This document shows positions 1 to 12,400 of a stretch of 64,000 nucleotides of DNA, piece after piece. Each line of letters begins with the position of its first letter. Positions within the stretch are counted from its first letter, which is position 1. A program made the translations under genes and the position numbers. Source of the DNA: Bombus terrestris (taxonomy: Eukaryota > Arthropoda > Insecta > Hymenoptera > Apidae); assembly GCF_910591885.1 (NCBI RefSeq), contig NW_025963548.1, forward strand, positions 301,501 to 365,500, read 5' to 3'. The notes below the pieces were generated by a model. It worked only from the letters and a program-made list of their open reading frames with translations, was not told the origin of the DNA and did not search any database.

Positions 1-1735
1 CTGTGTCTGGTGTTATTGTACTCTTCTACGCTTTCTTCTGCGATTTTTGTCCAGTTTCTCTTTTTTTTTCGAATTGATCTTACATCTGATCCTGTTTACT
101 AATGTCTGATTTACCCTCTCGTTTAGTCCATTGGAGGATGGACAGTCAGTCGAGGTGAAAATTAATTTAATTTTCTTCTTTCTCGCATACTCGAATTTCT
201 TTGGATGTCATTACTGGGTATCGATCTGCACGGATAATTTTTATGAAATCAGTTTCTCCAATCTTCATATTGTCCCAAAATTCCCATTAGGTTATTTGTT
301 GACTGTATACTTTCTCTTTCGATTTTATCTTGGATTTCGATAGGTAATCCAATGACAATCAGGTGCACCCTCACATCTTCAGGCATTCTTCTTTTTACTT
401 CTTTTACCTCCAATATTAGTCGTCCTTTCTCTATTGCATATTCTATGAACGAACCTGAAAGGTATATAAAATTGTAAGCATATCGTATTACCGACCAACC
501 TTTACTCTTAACCTTTGAGTGCTGAATACTCGCGGCCTATGCCGTCCGTACTTACGGCGCGTATCTAGCGCTGACGATCGCTATGGACGAAATAATTTTT
601 CGGTAGATTGAACTCTGTTGATTGACTATTCAAAGCACAAATCGTTATAAGTTATAGCAATTCTTTTGCGCGATATTAAATGATTGAAGAAATTTTTAAA
701 TTATTTTTAATTATTTATTATAAACATTGAAATTTACAATTAACTAGAATTTGGGTAATAAACTAGAAAACTAAATTTAGTAAATAGAACACAAGTTAAT
801 AATTTAATTGTATGTGAAAATCTCAGTGCTTGAGAAAACTAACAAAACCATATGTAGAGTTCTCTTACAAGTGGTGATCACTTCAACAATAAGGAGACAC
901 TATTGGCATTTTTTTTAATGCCATAAGGAATGCATTTATATTTATTTCACACAAATGTAATAGTATTACTTCTACGTAGGTGTTTGGAACAATTGAGAAA
1001 CCCATACATGTGTCCTTAGTCCATGCCAGTCACTTACAGAAAACGAGTATATATATCCTTAGTCCTTACTGATAGCTTTCACCAGACACCTATATGGGCC
1101 CACAGCACTCAAACGGTTAAAAGTTTTGAGAAATGCTTCCTCCAATCTTCCCAGTTGTGTCCTTCAGCTTTCAGCAGATTCCTTTGGTACCATCTTTCTG
1201 CTGTTTTTCCTAGATACTTTCTTAAACCTTTGACTTATCCCTCATTACCTTTTATTTTGTATCTTTTGCATTCCTCTTCATGCTCCGATATCCAGTCTGT
1301 GGCTCTTCGAGTTCCTTCAAATTGTTCTATATTGAAGTTTATTTCCTCTATTTCCCTCTTATCTCATTTTCTGAGAGTCTCTAGAAGTTTTACCATGTCA
1401 ATTTCCGTCTTTGCTTTTCTTGTGCGAGTTATTTCTGGTTCCTCTAAGACAATGTCTCGGAATGCGAAGCTTGAATCCGTATTGATATACAATGTTGCTG
1501 TCTCGTCATCTATTGTGAGTTTAATATTTCTACATTGGCCTACCTTGGTTAGACTGTTTGCGACCTCCTTCGCTATAGGTAAACTGAATAATTGTTGATG
1601 GTACTTTTCTTCTTGATATTCCGGGGGGAAAATACAGCATATTTCGTCTTCTGGTCTTCTGATAGATTCTATATCTTCTGTATCTTCTACTGTTTCGCGT
1701 TCTCGTTCATGACGACGCGTAGGTTAACTTTCAGC
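1..1735 (-). pseudogene. Decayed Gypsy-type gag fragment
   Basis: Read on the minus strand, the segments 1735-1121 and 507-1 give broken but recognisable retrotransposon Gag sequence. There is a stretch ending in RKYLGKTAERWYQRNLLK and then WRKHFS, a typical capsid-region pattern. After the interruption at 512-1116 the same protein goes on with a segment containing RMPEDVRVHLIVIGLP. In-frame stops (for example after a TLRK segment and after KGNEG) and a low-end truncation at the window edge show that it is a fossil. No protease or reverse transcriptase is visible here; the element would continue off the left edge. The family call rests on the WYQRNL/DW..W..F pattern only. Confidence 0.6.
512..1116. 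mobile_element. piggyBac-like MITE (605 bp) with TTAA target duplication
   Basis: The element is flanked by TTAA at 508-511 and 1117-1120. Its ends are inverted repeats: CCTTTGAGTGCTG at the left, and CAGCACTCAAACGG at the right, which reads CCGTTTGAGTGCTG in reverse complement (one indel apart). No transposase is encoded and the interior is AT-rich. TTAA duplication is the hallmark of piggyBac transposition. The insertion splits the gag fossil, whose reading continues on both sides, so the MITE is younger than that element. Confidence 0.75.
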
Positions 1736-3686
1736 AAGATGGCGTAGGGAAAGTCGATTTATAAGGTTCAATAATTGGATAATTCAGGGATCGATTCTGA
1801 AGTCTGAAAATCGAGTTTTTTTATTATGAAGTAATTAAAAATACAAAAATAAACAATTAATATGCGTCTATAACAATAAATAACGAAAATTATCTACACG
1901 GGAAATAACAAGTCTTTGATACAATGTTTACCTGAAAATCGAGAATCGATTTTCAACGTCCTTAGCTACCAATATTTCTCCTTCAGTCTTTAAAATCTTA
2001 AATAACTATTCTGTAACCTTATCTGTCTCTAATGTAACTCTCTGTCCGTTCGTTTGGGAAGAACGTGTTTCTTCAAATGGCCGTCCGTAAAACAAAGGAA
2101 AATCGTTCTGTCCATGAAACACAGCCTGTCGTGCTATCCGTAAAACGAAAAGAATCCCTACCCTACATGAACTCTAGGGAGTTTACATATATATGTATGT
2201 ATATTTTGCGCAATTTTGCATTTTTAAATTTCCTCTAAATGCGCGAAAGTTCATAGTTCATGTACGTAGGAGGATGTTGACGTTGTTCAGTTACAGATAT
2301 GTTGAACATTTTATCGAAATTGGTTGATCAATGGAATCAAGTAACAGACATCGATAGATCTTTGCTATTTTCTTCTTCTTTCGACTAATTGCAATTTCTT
2401 CGAAATCTTTTTACACTTGGTCTATTAAATTAATCCTTCCAAATTGTCAAAAAAGAAGAAAAATAATCATGTCATGTTACAGTGCTAATGAAATGAAATT
2501 TCAAAATGTTTCATGTAGCGCGTACAATATGGACATACAAGTTTCCTATTGAAAATGTCAAAATACTTATGAAAACTTTATATCACGTACGCTGTCCCGC
2601 TTATCGTGGCCAATTTAATTAATAAGAAGCAAAGGATCGTAAGATCATCTTGAATCAGAAGACACACGGAAATTGGCAAGCGTAGACGGAAATTCAGGAC
2701 GATAAATCGAGACGAGAGCAAGGAAATTGAAGTAGAGCTGAGGCAGATACCAGTTGTGTGGAATAGAAAAGATTCCAAAATGGTAGATAATGATACGAGG
2801 AAAGCCGGGTTACTCAATTATCCCGATTAATCGACTGTAATGTCTTCGAGGATGTCACTAATTAATTATCGAAGTCCACGAAAGCTTAACTCGACGAGGA
2901 TAAACAAATGTTTCATATGGTCGACCAGAGATAATTAATTTTCCTTAATCACGTTCGTCGAGCCAGCAGAAATTGGTTGGTTGAGTCTAGCGGAAGACAA
3001 CTTGGATCTCTTCGTCGCGCCGCAGAAAAATCTGTCATCTTCTCTCCACGTTTTTCTTTTTGTCCCTTTTATGTTCGATGGCGGATCAATATTTTCCAAG
3101 TGACGGATTACAGGCCAGGCGTACCAGGAACTGCTAGACGAAGGTACGAGCTGCTTGGAAGCTGCATTAGCTTGGTAGCTTGTGGAATAATCCGCTTGAA
3201 AAGGAGCTATTCCGCGTGGAAGCTCCGGACGCACAAAACGCTGAGGAAACGGCAACCCCCTTATGAATTATTCCATCCCTTTTCTTGTATTTGAGAATTA
3301 AAGCACCAGTCCGTAGCCTGGTAGCTCTTGACCATAAGTTGAGTTCTATCGAATGTTCCATATTCTTCGACCGACTACAATTTCGGACAGAAATAAACGA
3401 ACAGATAGTGGAAATAGGTATCGCTGAAACATCGTTGAATTAGGCCGCAATGGTTAGCTGGAGTTTTTGAAATTGTTGAGATTTTAGTGCCGAAGCACTT
3501 TTTGATCGACGCTTATTTTACATAATTTCATCAGTTTTGTCTATTTTTTGTTTTGTGGGATTAATCGATCTAATAAATAAGCGACTAGAAAATACGGCTT
3601 GTTTACACAAAAGAGTAGACGTGTAATTACAATAATTAGGTAAATAATCTATTGCACTGCAAGGATATATAATAAATAAAATTTAA
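1736..3686. other. No recognisable gene
   Basis: AT-rich sequence with no protein family I recognise. Around 2935-3361 there are overlapping open frames of 64-106 codons on both strands, but none has a familiar motif, a splice-site context or a credible start, so they look like chance frames in a locally GC-richer patch. Confidence 0.4.
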
Positions 3687-3920
3687 CACATTGTTGACCG
3701 GAAATTTTATTGAGAATTTATCTCATGTCATCGGTTATTATTTCGTAATTGGATGTGAAAGTAAAACAATATAAATAAACTTTAATAAATTTTATATATT
3801 TTTATTTCAACTTTTAATATTTCTTTTTCGTATGATAAACAGTGTAACAATCATCTGCGTGTAATGGTGCACAATTTGGTCATGAAAACACGAGTTAACT
3901 CGTGACCGGTCAAAGATGTG
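3687..3920. mobile_element. Short TTAA-flanked MITE (234 bp)
   Basis: TTAA at 3683-3686 and 3921-3924 brackets inverted ends: CACATTGTTGACCGG at the left and CCGGTCAAAGATGTG at the right (reverse complement CACATCTTTGACCGG), matching at 13 of 15 positions. The interior is AT-rich and non-coding. The target duplication and non-coding interior point to a piggyBac-like non-autonomous element, different in its ends from the one at 512-1116. Confidence 0.65.
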
Positions 3921-6900
3921 TTAAGTATGTACGACAATACTGTAATTCAATTAAACTTCATTAAGTGTACGTGTCTGACTTGAACGTATCTCATCTACTT
4001 CCGTTTCGACGAAAGCAAAGAGCTTCATATCGCAACAAACTGTTATATGAAACGAATTGAAAGTCTGATTTCGTTTGAAGGCAAAGGAACATTCTATCTG
4101 CTGTGTATATATTGAGTTAACTTTAATGATCCAAAACCAGAGTTTCCGGGAGGAATCTCGTATCGTATGCAAATGTGACCACAGTTGTTACAAACGTGAA
4201 CTAACAAGCGCATTGTAACGTTAAACTGGTTGCATAATGCAGGCAACTGATATCCGATACGAACATTAAGCAATAGGTGGTTTAATTTTCGAATAAACAA
4301 TGTGGGAAATTTAAACAAATTGGTTTTGTGTTTCTGGCCAGCGAAATTGCTCTGACTGACTGAAATTTCGCATCGAAATCGCAGAATGGAGATGTTCATG
4401 TTTCTTCGAATGGTGGTCAGGTGTCTGATATTTGGATAGGTGCACGGAAGAAAAATAGCGTGAGATCTCGAGTATCGATCGAACGTGGAATTCATGACGA
4501 CGACGTGGAAAGTCTTTGGAGAAGAATAAGAAACACATTGGCCATGATGGTACCAGAAAGATGGAAGTAGAAGTCTGGTGAAGAATCGGTCACGTCTAGA
4601 AGAAATGGCGCGCGTGAATTGACCGCGCAAAGTGCCCGTTAAAAATGAGAAACTGTGTCCCGATCCTCAAAACGAGCAACCAGACGCGAAGGCTAATTAC
4701 CGTGGCACGAAGCGAATAAGATTAATATTGGGTCAACACTGAGGATAACTATGGAGTTTCAAAGAAAACAATTTCGCGAATTTACCTCGTCGAAAACAAC
4801 TTATCGCGAATCTAGATTGAAATTACAATTACGAAAGGGCGAGAAAGACGGACATTTAATCGATATTAATTAGCGTAAGAAAATTAAACAAGTTGTGAAA
4901 TTAATAATACGCCCTGAAACACCCGTAAAATCTAAATCGAATATTGAAATTAAATAAAAACAAATTTAATAGTAAAATTAATAAGATTTTTATCATAACA
5001 TTTTATCTCTACATATTTTTACATACGTTTCAAAGGAAATAATAATTCAATACTTTCTATACGATTGCCCTGACTTTTGACCAACTTCTAAAGACCCGCC
5101 TTTCCTTTTGACATATTTTCGTGGAGTAATTAATCGTGAGACGAAGACCTCTGATCCTGCTCTCGATCGATAACCTTTCCACTAAGCAGAAGAATCAAGG
5201 TTCATCTCCGTGATATTTTATTCCCTCTGCTCTCTGCCTAGCGCGTCAGCTGCTTTCGTCGGTTTCCAACGGAACCATATAATTTTTCTGTGGACCAGTC
5301 GCGCCATCCAAAAGAACGAGCATTACGTAGTAGAGGCTCATCGAGAAATTCTCTTCGTAGATAGGGGAGAAAGTCTTTTATCGTATGTTATACGAAACTT
5401 GTTGAGTAATTAATTAATGAGGTAATGAGATGTAATGAAACACTATTATCATGATTCGATAACTAATCGTATACTTCGAGCATGTTTATGAAGCGTATGC
5501 TTGCAATAAATATTTTCAAACTTCCACGTACATTTACAAATTCTTTTAACATTTCACCGATACAATCGGTGTAAATGTGTTTCATTGTGGTTTCAACGAA
5601 ATTTCAAAATGTGTAGATTGTTTCCTGTCGTTGATAAAGATAATTAAAAATAATTGTACGTACGAAACATGCGTTTCTGGTGGTATCGTACCACGAAATG
5701 CAAATCGATCCTATATAGAGACGTATAAAGCACTATGCTAATTGCACTAAATCCTACACACGGTGCAAAGGACAGATCAGCAGCTGTGTCAAAGCGATAT
5801 GGCTAAGAGATATTTGTTACATGATCGATAAATACCTCGTTAATGAGAACGGTCAAATACGACGATCAACTGGTCGCTTTTCATATCAATAATTGCCATT
5901 TCCAGAAGATCTAATTAGTAACATAAAATAATAGGACGAAAGCACTAAAACGGCGAAACGTCAACTCTAGTAACAAGAACGTGACAGGAAATTTCAATGA
6001 CCAGTCGATCAAAATCGAGTTTATCGTCTGAAACGCGTTCCCTTTTTGATATTTACCTTTATCCTTATCGGCGAGGATAAATGAAATTTCTTTTTTATCG
6101 AATCTTAAATACATTAGCGATACATTCTTTTTAATTACCACGAGCTTGTTTCCGAATTCAGTTACTCGAATGACGATCAATGGATTAAAGCTCTTTGCCG
6201 GTCGCCGACCACATTATAACGCAATTCCCTCGATAAAGTACCTGTCATTCAGCCGCTTGTACCTCGTAGACGATGAATCGACAGAATTTAACGCCTTTGC
6301 CGAGACAGTAATGTAATTCGTTAGTTTAGTAACTCTATTCTTTCGCGGACGTGAAATTATTTACCTGAAATATGAAATTGCTAATTGGGAAGAAGATAGA
6401 TGTAGAAGGAAGGTTCTGTATTGACAAATTAAAGCACCCCTAAGATAAACCCAAGAAAAAGAGAGGGAGAGACAGACAGACAGGGAGATAAGTAAGAGAA
6501 ATCTAACCCAAACCTAACTCTTATAAATGTTTCTTCTCCACCCATATTTAATTATTGTTTGAAATGCTTCAATTTTGTAAAATGAAATACTCGTAATAAA
6601 TAATTCTTATCCTCCGGCATTTTTAATTTGTTTGATACATACATACATTTGATTCTGTTTGATACATTTCTGTTTGATACACAAAATATTCATTACGGTA
6701 CATGACTCTTATATTTCAATATCTTTAATTTGTGTTCGATACATTTCAATTTCCTTATTTACACAATATTCATTATAATACATAATCCCGGTAAATGTTT
6801 TTGCGATTATATCGTAAAAGAAGTATATTTAATAAAATCGTGAAGTTGTAGATCTCATGATAACCGTGTTTACAGCAGCGTTAATTTTTATTCAACAACA

Positions 6901-8948
6901 AATAAAGATATAGGTCGTTCATGATGTCATGTTCGTAAAATTTTGCGCAGATATTCGTAGTTCGTTATTAAAACAGATTTTTTTTTTTCGTCTACGTATT
7001 TTTTCCTCGTTTTCCTGCTTCCGTCGGTAAACAGACGAATGTTCGACGATGTTATGAAAAAGGGGAAATATATACTCAGGGAAAATAAAACACACGCGCG
7101 TTATTTGGAAATGAATATCACGAACGTGTTAGTGCACGTCGGTGCTTCCAGTAGTTGATATCAGCTGGATTTATTACCAGAAAATGAAGTTGGAAATCTC
7201 GGCGTTGCAATGATTAAAAAGAATAGTCTCAACGAGATTTTTTCTGTCGAAAAATAAACCTTTGCCAATGGTTAGCTTTTCCCCGCTTTTGATTGTATAC
7301 AGCCATCAACGAGAAAATCTCGAAGTAGTGCGAGTTAAGGGATGAACTGAAATTAAAAATTTTCAGTGGGATTAAAAATTTGATTAAATTGAAAACGAGG
7401 TAAAAAGTTTTCGCTATAGCAGGGCTATCATACCGCGAATGGTAGTACAGACGTGCTGCAATTCCGTCTCTCCCTTCGTATACCTTTTTTTATTACTGAT
7501 CTTTAGCATCGTTAGGCTATTTTTTATTGATTGAACTACTCTCTTTGGTGTTCCTGTTTCTTTATCAGTAAAACTTCAGTTTAGTGCTCTCATCCAGTCT
7601 TTTCTTCTACCTTTTTTTTCGTATTTTATTCGGTGATATTCTTGATCTATTCTTATTCTTCGAATTTCGTGTCAGTTTTGTTTTTTATTGCTTTGTTTGT
7701 TATTTTTTTTTTTTTTTTTGTATTTTATTAGAACTTCTCTTAATGCCTTTAACATTTTTTTAGTCTCAGCATATTCCTTTTTCGACATTCTTCGTTTAGA
7801 TTGCGAAACTATGTTTTAGCGTCAATTTCTTTTCTCCGGAGTGTCTCCCTTTTGCTTGATAGAATCTGCATCTCTGATAGCGAAAATCGTTCTACTTTCC
7901 AAAGAATGTCCCGATAGTCTGTTTATTTTACCAATCTTGGATAGACACTGTCTGTGAAAGTAGGTGAAACTACTAAGAATCCCCCGGAAAGTTTCGCAGT
8001 GATCAGGTGGTCGACAATTTTGGTGAAAGTAACCACTAAATAACCAGGAAATGGACGTCGTCCACAGAAGGTGATTTGTCAAGGAAATAATTGCAAGTTT
8101 ACACGGCAGCGTCTACAGAGAGACTGATTAGAGAGACAGATTATTCTCCGCCATCGATGTAGCTAGTGGACACTGTCCAAGAAAACAGTTGGAGCTGGAA
8201 GTGCACCCACGAGGCATTGAGTCATGGAAAGATTTTAGTGAGGATGAGCGGTAACTGAAGTTGCTGATCGATGGAGTGCACATTGCCCAGGGCAGAGATT
8301 CGAGTAAGGGTTAGTTATTACAAGTTACTAGAGAGAATAGCTTCGGACATTTTAGCTGATTTACAGAGAAAAATCTGACAGATTCGAAATTTGCATTCGA
8401 TCCCAATAACAAAACTTGGATGAAACTCGAGAGTGCACTTTGTGGGCTTGAAGAACAGTCACATTTATAATTGCACATCCTTGTTAGTCGCGATAACTGG
8501 AGTTCAAGGGATGAAACCACCTTCCAGAATACGACACGAGAGGAGAACATTCTATTAACAAAACTTGAGTGCTACTTAATACGTTGGAAGTCAACATACA
8601 ATTTTCTAAAGTGTACAAAGAATCATGGTCACAAATTTTATTCATAAATGAATTCGATGGTCCATTCCAAAAGTAAAATAATAATTTTTTATTAGAAAGA
8701 ATAATGGAACAGTCCGTTCATCGTTCGACCCGCCTGTGTACATTTGAGAAGCAGAGTTTTCCATAAAAATGCGGCAATCGAGGGATGCGCGATCATAGCC
8801 AAATAGATTTGAAATTGATATGGAAACGGAAGGTTTCCGTTGCAAATCATGTTAGCTCAATACGTTTATCAGCTGATTGACAAATTCTGTGATCACTATC
8901 CGTAGAAATTTTCGCTCGTTCTAATAATCGTCGAAGATATAATTCTAA
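3921..8948. other. No recognisable gene
   Basis: Mostly AT-rich. A 178-codon open frame on the minus strand (4630-4094) is the longest here but shows no domain, no signal peptide pattern and no splice context. A T-rich tract at about 7440-7815 could be the minus strand of an old A-rich retroelement, but no reading frame could be traced. No tRNA-like cloverleaf was noticed by eye. Confidence 0.35.
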
Positions 8949-9465
8949 TGTAGTATCGTGGGCAAAAGGCCCAAGATATCGGCCGAACCGTATACAAAGT
9001 GGCGAGAGCCGTAGCGCCGTCGAGTACATCAATGTGTCGTCTGTCCTTTCGAGTGGACAGTTTTGTGGAAAGAGCCTGCGTGACCCTGGCCACGGGGTTT
9101 CGGGACACGTGTTCGATGGGACGAGAAAAGACAAAGAGACGCTAAGGGTAGAGTTAGTTGAGACGCCAGCGAGAACGAATGCAAAAGGCGTACAGTATGA
9201 GTTGAGAAGCGAGAGCGTGCGAGTGCAGATGCCGAAGACGAGAATTGTAGAGTTGCTAGCGTTGTAGAGAGATCGAGTTGTTAGAGTTATAGAGTTGCGA
9301 GAGTGATTTGAGCGGAATAAGACTTTTGTGTTTTAGTTCAAGTTGAACATTTATCGTTCTCTGTCCAATTAATCTCTGTTATTTTCATTTATCTTAATAA
9401 ATAGTATTAGGAGAATTTTACAAATCTAAATTATCCTAATCTTATCCTTTTTTTCCGATACTATA
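8949..9465 (+). mobile_element. Solo Gypsy LTR, long subfamily
   Basis: A 517-bp copy of the LTR found on the two Gypsy derivatives further right. It starts TGTAGTATCG and ends CGATACTATA (family end CGATACTACA, so the last dinucleotide is mutated). A 4-bp direct repeat CTAA flanks it at 8945-8948 and 9466-9469, which fits Ty3/Gypsy integration followed by LTR-LTR recombination. It carries the extra segment near TTGCTAGCGTTGTAGAG that separates long from short LTRs in this window, and an AATAAA polyadenylation signal near its 3' end. Confidence 0.85.
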
Positions 9466-12400
9466 CTAATTTGATTCCAATCTCGCGAATATTGCAATTT
9501 GGGAAGCTAATGAAAGGGGAAAGCCTATAAAAGCGTGTCGCGATATCGACGCGACAGGTGCTTGCCAATTTCAATGATGTATTTGCTCGGTTTGGTTCTA
9601 TATGTTCTCTCAATTTCGTTATGACATCGTGCAGAAATCAATTCCTAACGATCACCCTTTATATTCACGCGGAAATTTTTAATCGCATCCAAATGTTTTT
9701 TGCGCTTTAGAACTAAATTAAGATTATCCACGAACCTTTAAGAACTTTTTCGACTTCTTCGGCAGTTCGCAACTTTCACGAATTACTTTCGTAGGACGCT
9801 GAACTTCAACATCAGCACGGCACTTGTTCCTTTCCGTTCGGTTCATTTGTACACGAACTAATGAACGGAAATTTCGATTTGAAAGTTCAAATTCTGTACC
9901 TAATTGAAAAAGTTATATTCTGGAGATTGTCACAAAGTGGATAAAGTTTCTCGTTAACTTCGTACCTCAAGATATCCGTCGTGATGAATTTTCGCGTTAC
10001 CAGAAGGAAGAATGCGAAGTGAAACACTTCTGTAGCTAAAGAGTTAGAGAAATGGTCGCAATAGATTTGTCAAACCCTGATTCTTCTCCTTAGATATAAT
10101 CAAACCACAAAATCATAGAAAAATTATTGAATTCACGCCATTTATTTTTTTTAATTTTTTACTTGGGAAAGTACTTTGTTATCAAAGATGGCTATAACGT
10201 GTCTGAAAGGTATAAGCAAATTGCAGGTCGATTATCGCGAAGATATAGTCAGTTATTTATCTCGTTGATTGCATAACACAATTTTTAAAACATTTGACTG
10301 TAACAAGAGACGAAGACAATAGGATGATCAAACGTACAAATGAAATAAACTAATTTGACAGTATTTTTATGTTACTTGGATCGAACTATGCGTAGTATAA
10401 TAATTTTATTCATAAACTTACATTCAGAAGAAATATATTTTAGTCTATCTCTGTTCACAATGCCTCGCATATGTTTGCTATGTTAAGAAAAAAGTTGTAT
10501 TATCAAATGATGACACTATGCATTTAAGGATTAATAATTTATACCCAAAAGATTACCTCGTGTACTAAGTGGTTTCGCATGTTCTTCTACTTCCAGGAAG
10601 CGGTATTTACATTTTAGAAAACCCTTTAGCCACGCGAACTTTGCCTTAGAGACCCGCTTTGTGAAGCTTCGCGCGAACATTCCATAAATTATAGACCAAA
10701 GAAAACAGCCTGCCTTGAAAAACTACGAAACCAGCGCCATTATGTTTCTATAGTGTATCGTGCATTTACTCGCCTCAAATAGCTTGAATGTATCGTAGTA
10801 TTTTATCTACGAGCCTATTACCAACGTATTACGAACGTGTATTGAGAATATCTCTTTCATATCAGAAAATTTTCAGCTTTTACACACCAAGGAAACGATC
10901 CACCGATGCAATTTCTGTGACACAGAGACGATCGTTAGGGAGAAGTTAAACGATCCTATAGCTCATAAAAGAATATAACAGAGAATATGGTCGATAAATA
11001 TACGTAAAGTGAATTTCGGATCGGATCTTCCCTGTAATGGTTACCTCTTAACAGTCCCCCATTTCCTTCGACGCGGCGATGTATCGTTCATCTTCTTCGT
11101 TAGGACGACGTCTCGCGACACTGTGCGTGGTTCTACAAATCATTATAATTCGACACAACATTTGCGAACTTGCGTGAATATTCCATTCAAAACGCTTTAA
11201 AGTTTAATCGAAGCTGAGACATTAATTAAAGTTACACAAGCTGTGGAATATCTCCGCATCGCAAACGTGGAAATAGTATGTTCATCTATCGATACTTAAT
11301 GCTAGTTCATCCGTAAACACGACATCGACAATACATCAGGAACTTTTTTCTAAAAGAGCACGCTTCAAACTCACAAGTTCCGACTAGTAAATAATTAATG
11401 GAACCTAAACCATAGCTTGGACTTTCCGAATACCAATTTCTGGTTATCTCGAAATTAATGGGCCACCATTCGGTTTCCATTGCAATATCATCTGCAGTAC
11501 AGAACGCTATGAATGTATTGGAGCTTCTATATAGGTATTGGTTTCTACATACATATGTATATTATTGATTAAAATGTTCCCATACGCTGGTGCGTAAGAA
11601 CACTCTTGAAGATATTTCATTTGTGGTTTATCTTAATATAGTTATTACCATTATACATACACGTTGCGTCGATACGATTATCTTATTTGAAATTATACAT
11701 CTTTTTTCGTTAGAAATGTCTTCCCTTCATATTAAATATAAAAATATTTATTCCAACGCATTGTCCATTGTCTTGTTAAAATGAATAAAAACAGAAACGT
11801 AACAATTGTATGAGCAGGAATCAACGTCATTATTTAACTCGTAGAATATACTTGAAATTAATAGATATATTTTAATACCGTTGTTATCACTCGGATTAGC
11901 TCGTTCTAAGAAATAAGCTAGCTCGTTCTAAGGTATTTGTCCATTAGTTTCTGGAAAGTGTTCTAATGTTTGTACACAGAGAACCTCCAAAATAAGCACA
12001 TCTCTCATATTCGACCTAAGTTTTTACTATTCTAAAACAGAATTACAGTGGAGTATGTTAGTATGAATATAATTGGTTTTAGAGCGTGATTCAGGTATTC
12101 GTTCCAGATCGGCTAAAAAACAAATTTATCATTCAATACACATAAGATTGAAATACTATCGAGTTAGTTTATTAATTTTTTTTGTATCGTATATCCGTGT
12201 ATAATATCAAACTGGGCAAATTTCCTATAACAGGTACAGAGAATCCAACACTCGTGAAAACGATAAATCAATATCGTAATATCAGCTGCTTTTATTGTGT
12301 ACTGATTCTATACATGAAACCAGATTATCGCCTTTAAGAATAAAAGAATGAAATCGCGTTTTTCGCACGACTGGTCGAATTTGAACGTGAATGAATTTGC

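Noticed and set aside
2935..3361. Overlapping 64-106-codon frames on both strands
   Set aside because: Both strands open at once with no motif; local GC rise lowers stop frequency.
4094..4630. 178-codon open frame on the minus strand
   Set aside because: No recognisable domain, no splice-site context, mixed composition; overlaps another open frame on the same strand. Best explained as chance.
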